From DATKDU01 sp035512595 (lineage in GTDB: Bacteria; Planctomycetota; Planctomycetia; Pirellulales; Pirellulaceae), in the NCBI GenBank assembly GCA_035512595.1, contig DATKDU010000487.1, positions 1 through 6,536 of the forward strand: 6,536 bases of DNA, read 5' to 3'. This document shows, in pieces, positions 1 to 6,400 of this stretch. Both the position numbers and the translations under genes were made by a program. The notes below the pieces were generated by a model, which saw only the letters and a list, made by a program, of their open reading frames with translations, searched no databases and had not been told where the DNA came from. How positions within the stretch are numbered: position 1 is the first letter of the stretch; each line of letters starts with the position of its first letter.

Positions 1-987
1 GCCGCCGTGATTGCCGAGGACTTGACGGTGCTGGGCAGCGTCGTCGCCTCGCAGGATGAGCTGCACCGCCGGTTCGCCGGCGTGGTGCCGGAGATTGCCG
101 CGCGGGCGCACGTCGAGCGGATCGTGCCGGTGATCGACGAAACGCTGCGGCGAGCGAACGTGAAGCTCGCCGATCTGGACGCGATTGCGGTGGCGACAAC
201 ACCGGGCTTGGCCGGGTCGCTGCTGGTCGGCCTGTGCGCCGCCAAGGCATTATGCTTGGCGACCGGAAAGCCGCTGGTCGCGATCAATCACCTGCACGCC
301 CACATCTACGCCTGCCGCATGGCCGCCGGCCGCGACATTTTTCCCTGCACCGGCCTGATCGTCAGCGGGGGACACACCCATCTCTACGATTGTCGCAGTC
401 CGACCGAGTTCGTCTTTCTCGGCGGCACGATTGACGACGCAGCGGGGGAAGCGTTCGACAAGGTGGCCACCATGCTGGGCCTTTCCTATCCCGGCGGTCC
501 GTCGATTTCGATAGCCGCCGAACGAGGCAATCCCCGCGCGTACCGTTTCCCCCGTGGCTATGCGGGCGACAAATCGAGCCTGGACTTCAGCTTCAGCGGC
601 CTCAAGACGGCCGTCCGCTACGCAATCTGCGGCCCCGACAAGCCGCAATTCTCGGCCAACCATCTCACGCCGCAGCAGATTGCCGACATGGCGGCCAGCT
701 TTCAGGAATCGGTCGTCGAGACGCTGGTTGAAAAATGCCGCGTGTCGATTGAGCACACCCATCACGACCGGCTGTGCGTTGGCGGCGGCGTAGCTGCCAA
801 TCGGCGGCTGCGCACCGAGCTATCCATCATGGCGGATAAGTACAGCGTGGAGCTGCACATTGCCCCTCCTGAGCTTTGTACCGATAACGCGGTCATGGGC
901 GCTCTCGCCTTCGAGAGCCTCCGCGCCGGCCAAACCGAATCGCTGAATGCTGACATTGCTCCGGGACTCGTTCGGTCGCCGATTTGA
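1..987 (+). CDS. tsaD: tRNA N6-adenosine threonylcarbamoyltransferase TsaD (5' partial)
   Basis: TsaD transfers the threonylcarbamoyl group from threonylcarbamoyl-AMP to A37 of tRNAs that read ANN codons, giving t6A; in bacteria it works in the cytoplasm with TsaB and TsaE. The reading frame is open from base 1 and begins with AAVIAED, which in the family directly follows the N-terminal ETSCDET motif. About 13 residues and the start codon therefore lie upstream; the GTG at 7 is internal. Visible family features are the NHLHAHI segment with the metal-binding H-x3-H pair (codons at 289 and 301), the SGGHTH nucleotide-binding loop, IDDAAGEAFDK, YPGGP, LDFSFSGLKT, VGGGVAANRRLR, and CTDNAVMGA with the metal-ligand Asp at 883-885. 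All expected catalytic elements present in the fragment are intact. It is followed by a promoter-containing gap, so it is probably not co-transcribed with the next gene. The call is secure. Confidence 0.97.
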   Translation, partial: AAVIAEDLTVLGSVVASQDELHRRFAGVVPEIAARAHVERIVPVIDETLRRANVKLADLDAIAVATTPGLAGSLLVGLCAAKALCLATGKPLVAINHLHAHIYACRMAAGRDIFPCTGLIVSGGHTHLYDCRSPTEFVFLGGTIDDAAGEAFDKVATMLGLSYPGGPSISIAAERGNPRAYRFPRGYAGDKSSLDFSFSGLKTAVRYAICGPDKPQFSANHLTPQQIADMAASFQESVVETLVEKCRVSIEHTHHDRLCVGGGVAANRRLRTELSIMADKYSVELHIAPPELCTDNAVMGALAFESLRAGQTESLNADIAPGLVRSPI

Positions 988-1007
988 GGTCCGTTTACGC
1001 AAAATCG

Positions 1008-1035
1008 TTGCTTCCACAGGCGGTTATGGTAGACT
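1008..1035 (+). promoter_or_regulatory. Candidate extended -10 sigma-70-type promoter for the DUF1559/DUF1570 operon
   Basis: In the 96-bp gap after tsaD there is a -35-like TTGCTT (1008-1013), a 16-bp spacer, and a -10-like TAGACT (1030-1035) preceded by TG at 1027-1028 in the extended -10 position. Transcription would start near 1042, about 42 bp before the ATG at 1084. Only the TTG of the -35 box matches the consensus, so this is a motif-level inference without experimental support. Confidence 0.35.
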
Positions 1036-1071
1036 CAAAGGCCTCTTTACTACCAATCTCCCCACTTCCCG

Positions 1072-1080
1072 GGAGGAAGG
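1072..1080 (+). promoter_or_regulatory. Strong ribosome binding site for the zinc-ribbon/DUF1559 gene
   Basis: GGAGGAAGG lies just upstream of the ATG at 1084, with the GGAGG core 7 bases from the start codon. This is close to the ideal anti-16S match and fixes the start of the gene. Most other starts in the window have weaker sites. Confidence 0.8.
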
Positions 1081-1083
1081 GGC

Positions 1084-2865
1084 ATGGCTTTGACGGTGAC
1101 TTGCCGCTGCGGCAAATGGTTCTCCGCGCCCGATCATTTGGCGGGTACGACCGCCGCCTGTCCATCGTGCGGCAGTCCGATCGCCATCGGCGGGTCAGCA
1201 CCAGCGTCGCCGGCCCGCCAGGCGGTGCAAGCATCCGCTCCGGTGAAGAAACAGGCAGGCCCGGCCGGCCTGGTGGTTGCGTGTGCCTGCGGCAAATCGT
1301 ACAAAGCGCCGGAGTCGCTCCGCGGCCAAAGCCTGCCGTGCCCTGCCTGCGGGCGGCCAATTCCCATTCCGGCGGCCGTCGCCCAACCGGCCGTGGGAGC
1401 ATTCGGCCTGGATCCGTTGGCGAGCAATGATCCACTGGCTGATCCCTTGATGACCGCCAGCCTGACCGGCCCGTCGGTCGCATTTCCTTCAGGGCATGAC
1501 CCGCTCGGCCGGCCGATGCCTGCGGCGCCCTACGGCGCTGCGCCCCTCGGCCAGCAGGCGATGTACGGAAGCCAGTCCGATGGCCCCAACTGGGTTATTA
1601 TCGGCTCGATCGGCGGCGTCGCCCTCGTGCTCTTGATTCTCGTGGGGGTGATCGCAGCGACCAGCTTCTCTAGCATCGGCACTACGCCGGTAGCAGCCAA
1701 CACTTCACCGCCAGCCAGTCTCTCGCCGGCAGTCGAGCCGGTCCCTTCTCCCGCACCCACGGCTGCCGCGAGCCCGGTCCCTTCTCCGGATGCGACTGCT
1801 GCGATTCCTGCCGCCTCACCGATGCCGGGCATTCCCGGCACTGCACCGGGTGCTGGGACGACGACCCCACCGATGGGGTCATCCGCCGGCCCCACGGGTA
1901 CAATTTCTGCGACTAAAGCGCCCACATTCGGACCCGGTAGCGTGCCTACGGCTACTGCCTCGGGGACACCGACGGGCGGAGCACCAATGGCATCGCCACC
2001 CATAGCATCTGGATCGCCGCCGGCTGCGGGATCCAGCGCCCCTCCCGGCGGGAGCAGCGCGGGCAAAGGGACGACGGATAAAGGCGGCAAGATGGTGAAG
2101 ATCATCTCCCGGAAAAACCCGCAAAATACTTTCGAGACGCTCGAGAGCGTAACTCCCAATCCCCACGGCCTGGCGACCGCCCTTCCGACCTGGCACGGCG
2201 ATTCCCGAGCCAAACTGGCCGGCGTCCTCCGCGTGGGAGACGACGGCAGAACAACCATGCAGGGACATTACAGTTGGATGCACAACATCCTGCCATTTAT
2301 GGGGCACCAGGAGATCTACGACAAGTTCGATCTGACCAAGCCGCTCCATGACGACCGCAATATGACGTTTGGCTGCACCCTGGTTCCTGAATTCCTGGTC
2401 CCAGGAAATCCCAAACAACGGTGGAAAGGATATCCTTTTGAGCACCTGGCGCTGACGCACTTCGTGGGCATGTCGGGAATTGAGGACGCTCGCAATGTGG
2501 TGGCCGGCAAGCTCGACCGCACCGATCCGCGGGCCGGCATTTTTGGATACGACCGGATTGCTGCTTCTAGCGAAATCACCGACGGCACTTCGAACACGAT
2601 CATGGTGATCGGCGTGGGGGAACTGTCCAATCCGTGGGTGATGGGAGGCGGATCGACGATCCGCGGCGCTCGGCAGCCTTACTTTGACAAGCTTACGGGC
2701 TTCGGCTCGCACGGTCAGAAGGGGGCCATCACCATGATGGCGGACGGTTCGGTGCGGCTGATCTCGGAAAACATCGACCCGGCCGTGTTCCGCGCCATGT
2801 GTACCATGCACGGCGCCGAGTCGGTCGATTTGCCAAACGCCGCCCCTCCCTTCAAAGCTAACTAG
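1084..2865 (+). CDS. Double zinc-ribbon, single-pass membrane protein with DUF1559 (H-X9-DG type) C-terminal domain
   Basis: A 593-residue modular protein. Two near-identical zinc ribbons lie at the N-terminus: C7-x-C9-x16-C26-x2-C29 and C67-x-C69-x16-C86-x2-C89. A Pro/Ala/Leu-rich stretch follows, then one hydrophobic membrane segment (about 170-195) and a Pro/Ser/Ala/Thr-rich linker (about 196-335). The C-terminal domain (about 348-593) carries SWMHNILPF, ITDGTSNTIMV (498 onward), and H543 followed by ADGSV at 553-557, matching the end of DUF1559 (SBP_bac_10). Classical planctomycete DUF1559 proteins start with a type IV prepilin-like cleavage/N-methylation segment; that is absent here. The ribbons are probably cytoplasmic and the C-domain outside the membrane, but the topology is inferred. 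The H-to-DG spacing is 10 residues rather than 9. Biochemical function is unknown; a structural or sensory role at the membrane is possible. The start is fixed by a strong ribosome binding site. It is the first gene of an operon with the DUF1570 peptidase. Confidence 0.88.
   Translation: MALTVTCRCGKWFSAPDHLAGTTAACPSCGSPIAIGGSAPASPARQAVQASAPVKKQAGPAGLVVACACGKSYKAPESLRGQSLPCPACGRPIPIPAAVAQPAVGAFGLDPLASNDPLADPLMTASLTGPSVAFPSGHDPLGRPMPAAPYGAAPLGQQAMYGSQSDGPNWVIIGSIGGVALVLLILVGVIAATSFSSIGTTPVAANTSPPASLSPAVEPVPSPAPTAAASPVPSPDATAAIPAASPMPGIPGTAPGAGTTTPPMGSSAGPTGTISATKAPTFGPGSVPTATASGTPTGGAPMASPPIASGSPPAAGSSAPPGGSSAGKGTTDKGGKMVKIISRKNPQNTFETLESVTPNPHGLATALPTWHGDSRAKLAGVLRVGDDGRTTMQGHYSWMHNILPFMGHQEIYDKFDLTKPLHDDRNMTFGCTLVPEFLVPGNPKQRWKGYPFEHLALTHFVGMSGIEDARNVVAGKLDRTDPRAGIFGYDRIAASSEITDGTSNTIMVIGVGELSNPWVMGGGSTIRGARQPYFDKLTGFGSHGQKGAITMMADGSVRLISENIDPAVFRAMCTMHGAESVDLPNAAPPFKAN
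1738..1787 (+). repeat. Short in-frame direct repeat in the Pro/Ser/Ala linker
   Basis: The 14-base sequence CCGGTCCCTTCTCC occurs at 1738-1751 and again at 1774-1787, exactly 36 bases (12 codons) apart. It encodes two PVPSP units within PVPSPAPTAAAS and PVPSPDATAAIP. Retention of identical DNA suggests a recent slippage duplication that lengthened the disordered linker without breaking the frame. Confidence 0.6.
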
Positions 2866-2873
2866 CCCTCGAT

Positions 2874-2877
2874 GGAG
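2874..2877 (+). promoter_or_regulatory. Ribosome binding site that selects the ATG at 2884
   Basis: GGAG sits 6 bases before the ATG at 2884. The alternative in-frame ATG at 2872 has no purine-rich site upstream, and using it would place four extra residues (MEPV) before the signal peptide. The downstream start is therefore preferred. Confidence 0.6.
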
Positions 2878-2883
2878 CCAGTC

Positions 2884-4353
2884 ATGTCTGGTTTTTTGCA
2901 TTCGCACTTGCGAACTACGCTCGCGGCGGTATTGGCCGTCAGCATGGCGCTCCTCCCCAGCCAGGCACGGGCCGACATTGTCTTCTACCAGCTTGGCAGC
3001 GGATTGACGGTGGTCCTTCAGGGGAAGACGACGGTCAACGCCGGCGGGACCGTGACCTTCAACCATCCCAAGTTGGGGACGATGTATTTCAAGCTCGAGC
3101 CGGGCACCGAGATCAAAAAGGTGCCGACGCTCCAGGAACAGTTCAACAAGCAAATCGGCCGGGCCGGCAACGATGCCGACAAGCGGTTTCAAGCAGCCCA
3201 GTGGGCCCTGCGGCACGGACTGCTCGTGCAGTTTTACGAAGCGGTGGACAAGACGCTGCAAATCAACCCGCAGCATTCGCGCGGCCTCTTGGTCAAAAAG
3301 CTCAAGACGCTGATGGATCAGCCGATTGCCGACTCGTCCAAGGAAGAGAAGGAGATTCGGGATCTGATCGGGCGGCCCGAAATGAAGATCCAGATGAGCA
3401 AGCACTACATCCTGCTGCACGATACGGACCCCAAGCCGGCCAAGAACCGGAAAGTGCCGCGGGCCCAGGAGCGTCTGGACCTGCTGGAGCAGGTCTATGA
3501 GAGCTTTTTGCTCAAATTCTACGCCAGCGGCGTGGAACTGGAGATTCCCAAGGAGCGGCTGAAGGTGGTCTTGTTCCAGAACCACCAGGATTACTTGTTC
3601 TTCGCCACCAAGCTCGATGCGGGGCTGAGCCGGGCGGCCGGCTTCTGGAGCTCCGACAACAACACGGCCGTGTTCTACGACAACGGCACGACCGAGGAGT
3701 TCCAGCAACTTCTCAAGATTTCCGATCAGTTTCAGGACTTGAAAAACGAGGCGGTCAAGAAACGGGCGCTCAACGCAGCAGACATTCGCCGCTCGGCCGA
3801 CACGCTCCAGTACATCGTCAACATGGAGCGCGAAAACCTGGACATCGAGGTCGTCAGCCACGAAGCGACCCACCAAATGGCCGGCAACACGGGCCTTTTG
3901 CCGCGCGACGTGCGCATTCCGTCCTGGGTCCACGAAGGGCTGGCGACTTATTTTGAGACTCCAGACGGCGCGTCGTGGGGAGGGATCGGCTCGGTGAATG
4001 GCGACCGGTTGAAATGGTATCGCATGCTGGAGCCGGATCGCGAGCACTCCAATCTGGACTTCATCGTGGGCGATCAGATTTTCGACTACGCCGGCAATCA
4101 CGTGACGCTGGTCGCCGGTTACGGCCAGGCCTGGGCCCTGACCCATTTCCTGCTCGAAAAACATTTCGACGGCTTCATCGCCTTCTACCGCCGGTTGGGG
4201 GAAATGCCGCCGGAGGTGATCCTCAGCCAGGACAGTCTCAACCAGATGTTCGACGAGTGCATCAAGATGGACCGCCGCTCGCTGGACGCCCAGTGGCGGG
4301 CGTATATGCGGAGTCTCAAAACGGATTTGGAGATTATTCAGGACGATCGGTAG
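2884..4353 (+). CDS. Secreted DUF1570 family putative zinc metallopeptidase (gluzincin type)
   Basis: A 489-residue protein counted from the ATG at 2884 (an in-frame ATG at 2872 is possible but lacks a ribosome binding site). The N-terminus is a signal peptide: a basic/polar start, a hydrophobic core (LAAVLAVSMALLP) and a probable cleavage after A28-R-A30, so the product is exported. A short beta-rich segment (about 35-75) and a helical region resembling TPR repeats (about 85-140) precede the catalytic part. The catalytic signature is H326-E327-A-T-H330, followed by the W-V-H-E-G-L-A-T-Y-F-E segment with E351 as the likely third zinc ligand, the HExxH...E arrangement of gluzincins and of DUF1570 proteins. 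E327 would be the general base. Substrate is unknown. The gene starts 18 bases after the DUF1559 gene and is probably co-transcribed with it, which suggests joint action in the cell envelope. No key residue is missing. Family assignment is confident; peptidase activity is inferred from the motif. Confidence 0.9.
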   Translation: MSGFLHSHLRTTLAAVLAVSMALLPSQARADIVFYQLGSGLTVVLQGKTTVNAGGTVTFNHPKLGTMYFKLEPGTEIKKVPTLQEQFNKQIGRAGNDADKRFQAAQWALRHGLLVQFYEAVDKTLQINPQHSRGLLVKKLKTLMDQPIADSSKEEKEIRDLIGRPEMKIQMSKHYILLHDTDPKPAKNRKVPRAQERLDLLEQVYESFLLKFYASGVELEIPKERLKVVLFQNHQDYLFFATKLDAGLSRAAGFWSSDNNTAVFYDNGTTEEFQQLLKISDQFQDLKNEAVKKRALNAADIRRSADTLQYIVNMERENLDIEVVSHEATHQMAGNTGLLPRDVRIPSWVHEGLATYFETPDGASWGGIGSVNGDRLKWYRMLEPDREHSNLDFIVGDQIFDYAGNHVTLVAGYGQAWALTHFLLEKHFDGFIAFYRRLGEMPPEVILSQDSLNQMFDECIKMDRRSLDAQWRAYMRSLKTDLEIIQDDR

Positions 4354-4361
4354 CACTTGTA

Positions 4362-4383
4362 GGACGGCCTTTCGAAGCCGTCC
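4362..4383. repeat. Perfect palindromic stem-loop between convergent genes
   Basis: GGACGGC (4362-4368), an 8-base loop, and GCCGTCC (4377-4383) form a perfect 7-bp stem 8 bases after the peptidase stop codon. A weaker hairpin (CGG..CTT with AAG-CCG, about 4393-4408) follows, before the end of fdxA on the other strand. Neither strand has a T-run after the stem, so it does not look like a classical intrinsic terminator. It could still stop transcription from both sides, or be one copy of a dispersed REP-like palindrome. Confidence 0.45.
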
Positions 4384-4416
4384 GGCGAATCCGGTCTTTG
4401 AAAGCCGTGGGCAGCG

Positions 4417-4704
4417 CTACTCGTTGCCGGCGCTGGCCAGCGGCGCCTTTTTCTCCGTGATCGACGGCGCCCCGCGCGCCATCTCAGCATTGAGCGCGAT
4501 AAAGTCGCGCCATTCATCAGGCACGTCCTCCTCGGGGAAAATCGCCTCCACGGGGCATTCAGCGACGCAGTTCCCGCAGCAGATGCATTCCTCAGGATCG
4601 ATATACAGCATCTGCTCGCCCTCATGGAAGCAATCGACGGGGCAGACCGTTACGCAATCGGTATACTTGCAGCCAAAGCATGGTTGAGTGACGACATAGG
4701 CCAT
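4417..4704 (-). CDS. fdxA: Seven-iron ferredoxin (FdxA type, [3Fe-4S][4Fe-4S])
   Basis: A 95-residue ferredoxin starting MAYVVTQPCFGCKYTDC, a soluble cytoplasmic electron carrier. The cysteine pattern matches Azotobacter FdI-type seven-iron ferredoxins: C9, C17 and C50 would hold the 3Fe-4S cluster, and C21, C40, C43 and C46 the 4Fe-4S cluster; the non-ligand C12 and C25 are also present. There is an extra cysteine, C42, next to C43. The C-terminal part (DFIALNAEMA...SITEKKAPL) matches the family tail, but the protein ends soon after, about 10 residues shorter than the Azotobacter protein. The frame is open further upstream, but the ATG at 4704 is chosen because the conserved N-terminus begins there and a GGGAG site (complement of 4713-4717) lies 8 bases away. 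It is convergent with the peptidase gene and divergent from the sigma factor gene. Its redox partner cannot be told from this window. Confidence 0.95.
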   Translation of the reverse strand: MAYVVTQPCFGCKYTDCVTVCPVDCFHEGEQMLYIDPEECICCGNCVAECPVEAIFPEEDVPDEWRDFIALNAEMARGAPSITEKKAPLASAGNE

Positions 4705-4708
4705 GCGA

Positions 4709-4717
4709 CCTTCTCCC
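4709..4717 (-). promoter_or_regulatory. Ribosome binding site of fdxA
   Basis: Read on the minus strand, GGGAGAAGG precedes the ATG at 4704, with the GGGAG core 8 bases away. This sets the short 95-residue start over longer in-frame alternatives. Confidence 0.65.
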
Positions 4718-4730
4718 TGCAATGGATTTC

Positions 4731-4760
4731 CTTGTGCCGAACGAGCGGCGGGTCCACAAT
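4731..4760. promoter_or_regulatory. Candidate divergent control region with an inverted repeat between fdxA and the sigma factor gene
   Basis: The 104-bp gap between the two divergent starts contains TTGTG (4732-4736) and its complement CACAA (4755-4759), 18 bases apart. Read on the plus strand this gives TTGTGC, a 17-bp spacer and CACAAT, a weak -35/-10 pair for the sigma factor gene. Read on the minus strand it gives TTGTGG, 17 bp and CACAAG, a weaker pair for fdxA. A separate 8-bp palindrome ATCCGGAT lies at 4766-4773. Planctomycete promoter consensus is poorly defined and matches this loose arise by chance, so support is low. Confidence 0.25.
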
Positions 4761-4808
4761 GGTTGATCCGGATACCAGCGGCTGACCGGACACGCTCGGA
4801 CCAGAAAA

Positions 4809-5393
4809 ATGGAAGAATCTTCGGCGCTGCTTGCCAACCGCCTGGCCTCCGGCGATCCAGCAATTCCACAGGTGGTCGTTGATCGATACATCGGCCGGCT
4901 GCTGGCTCTGGTGCGGCCGAGAATCTCGCGCCAGCTCGGTCGGCGCATCGACGCGGAAGATGTCGCCCAGTCGGCATTTCGCAGCTTCTTCCGCCGGGCC
5001 GCCCTGGGGGAATTGGAGCTCGGCCGCGGCGCGCCGCTCTGGCGGCTGCTGTCGTCGATTGCGCTGCACAAGCTGCTCAAGCAGGCCGAGCATCACTCCG
5101 CGGCCAAGCGCTCGCTACAGCGGGAAACCACTCCCCGAGAGCTGACGGACGGAGACTGGCTGGCTGAAGCCGTGGCCGGCCGCGAGCCCGATCCGGCCGC
5201 GGCGACAGTCGTTGCCGACGAACTGGAATCGATGCTGGCCGGCCTTGGTCCTCTGGCCCGGCAGATCGTCGAAATGCGGCTGGCCGACTACTCCCACGAG
5301 GAAATCGCGACGGCAGTCGAGCGTTCCGATCGCACGGTGCGACGAATTCTGGCCGACGTGCAGAGGCAGTGGCAGAATCGCAGCACTCGTTAA
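4809..5393 (+). CDS. ECF-type RNA polymerase sigma factor, planctomycete kinase-associated type
   Basis: A 194-residue sigma-70 family protein with only regions 2 and 4, the ECF layout. Region 2 includes RRIDAEDVAQSAFRSFFRR (about 45-63), the core-binding and -10-recognition helix with the D-x-x-D-V-x-Q pattern, followed by LWRLLSSIALHKLLKQAEHH (about 77-96). Region 4 runs about 146-188 (LGPLARQIVEMRLADYSHEEIATAVERS and on) and contains the helix-turn-helix that reads the -35 element. It should direct RNA polymerase to a specific promoter set. No anti-sigma factor is adjacent; instead a Ser/Thr kinase gene starts 5 bases after its stop, the arrangement of planctomycete ECF-kinase pairs, which suggests control by phosphorylation. 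The ATG at 4809 has only a weak GGA site 8 bases upstream. Target promoters cannot be deduced from the window. Confidence 0.9.
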   Translation: MEESSALLANRLASGDPAIPQVVVDRYIGRLLALVRPRISRQLGRRIDAEDVAQSAFRSFFRRAALGELELGRGAPLWRLLSSIALHKLLKQAEHHSAAKRSLQRETTPRELTDGDWLAEAVAGREPDPAAATVVADELESMLAGLGPLARQIVEMRLADYSHEEIATAVERSDRTVRRILADVQRQWQNRSTR

Positions 5394-5398
5394 CTTTT

Positions 5399-6400
5399 AT
5401 GGCAGCCGCCATGATGCCCAAGCATGAAGATGCGATCGCTCGCCTGGAGAATGCGTGGCGGTCGGGACGCAAGCCATCGATTGCGGCAATCCTGCGCGAT
5501 GCGACGGAAGGAGGGACGGAGTCGGAACTGCGAGAACTGGCCATTGAACTGGTGAAAGTGGATCTCGAGTACCGGTGGCGCGCCGCCCAAGCCCGCGGCC
5601 GCAGGTCGGCACTCAAGCTGGAAGCGTACGCGGGCAGACTGCCGGTCCTGGGGCCAGTGGCGCAGCTTCCGCTCGATCTGGTTGCGGAGGAATACCGCGT
5701 TCGCCGCCGGTTTGGCGATTCGCCGGAGGCTCAGGAGTATTTTGCCAGATTCATTCACCCGCGAGCGGAGTTGGCGGCAGTGCTGGAGGCCGTCAACCGC
5801 GAATTGGCGGAGGAATGCCTGCCGGTTGCCGACCCGGTCCACCAAGCGCCGCGAATGGTTCGACACGCGGTCGATCCCCAGGCGCCGCTCTACTACGGAG
5901 ACTATGTCCTCAAGCGGCAGATCGGCAGCGGAGGATTGTGCCGCGTTTACGCCGGCTTGCAGCTCAGCCTGAAGAAGGAGGTTGGGATCAAGGTGCTTCG
6001 TCGCCGCTATTGGAGTTCAGGCGACCCCGTTGCTGCCTTCGTGCGTGAAGCGCAGATTGTCGCTCAGTTGCCTCTGGAAGGAATTGTCGGCATTCACGGC
6101 GTGGGCAGGCTGCCGCGGGGCGGCTATTTCATGGTGATGGATCTGATCGATGGCCAGGATCTTCGGGCCTCGCGAAAAGTTGGCGATATTCCACTGTCGC
6201 AAGCGGCACAGTGGGTCGCAGCGGCAGCGGAGATCGTCGGCCGCGTGCATGCGGCCGGATTCGTGCACGGGGATATTAAGCCGGCGAACATCCTCGTGGA
6301 ATATGGCGGCCGCGTGCTGCTGACCGACTTTGGATTTGCCCGCCCAATCGGTCCAGTCAATTCTCCGCGGCAGAGTGAAATCCTTGGCGGCACGCCGTAA
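5399..6400 (+). CDS. Serine/threonine protein kinase lacking its C-lobe (truncated)
   Basis: A 333-residue protein with ATG 5 bases after the sigma factor stop, so probably translationally coupled. A GTG at 5369 and ATGs at 5411 and 5414 are alternative starts, and none has a good ribosome binding site. Residues 1-165 form an extension containing LVKVDLEYRWR and AEEYRVRRRFGDSPEAQEYF, typical of planctomycete kinases. The kinase domain begins near 167: glycine loop IGSGGLCRVYAG (175-186), ATP-anchoring K198, helix-C E217, catalytic loop H290-G-D292-I-K-P-A-N297, and D310-F-G312. The frame then ends at ILGGTP, where an APE motif and the whole helical C-lobe (subdomains IX-XI) would normally follow. 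No continuation of the domain is visible in any plus-strand frame downstream. HGD replaces HRD, so this is a non-RD kinase. Activity without a C-lobe is doubtful; it may be a remnant, or a reduced ATP-binding module acting on the sigma factor. No membrane segment is present. Confidence 0.85.
   Translation: MAAAMMPKHEDAIARLENAWRSGRKPSIAAILRDATEGGTESELRELAIELVKVDLEYRWRAAQARGRRSALKLEAYAGRLPVLGPVAQLPLDLVAEEYRVRRRFGDSPEAQEYFARFIHPRAELAAVLEAVNRELAEECLPVADPVHQAPRMVRHAVDPQAPLYYGDYVLKRQIGSGGLCRVYAGLQLSLKKEVGIKVLRRRYWSSGDPVAAFVREAQIVAQLPLEGIVGIHGVGRLPRGGYFMVMDLIDGQDLRASRKVGDIPLSQAAQWVAAAAEIVGRVHAAGFVHGDIKPANILVEYGGRVLLTDFGFARPIGPVNSPRQSEILGGTP

Noticed and set aside
250..765. A 171-codon minus-strand frame inside tsaD.
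   Set aside because: It lies wholly within a highly conserved gene, has no family features, and is explained by codon bias of the sense strand.
1879..4356. An 825-codon open frame on the minus strand opposite the DUF1559 and DUF1570 genes.
   Set aside because: It spans two well-supported plus-strand genes and the gap between them. Its product has no recognisable motif and reads as antisense of GC-biased codons. Long antisense frames of this kind are common in GC-rich DNA.
4362..4383. Classical intrinsic terminator.
   Set aside because: The stem is convincing, but neither strand carries a T-run after it, so it is listed only as a palindrome.
4705..4977. Upstream extension of the ferredoxin frame to a start at 4977.
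   Set aside because: The added residues do not resemble ferredoxin, overlap the sigma factor gene on the other strand, and ignore the good ribosome binding site before the conserved MAYVV start.
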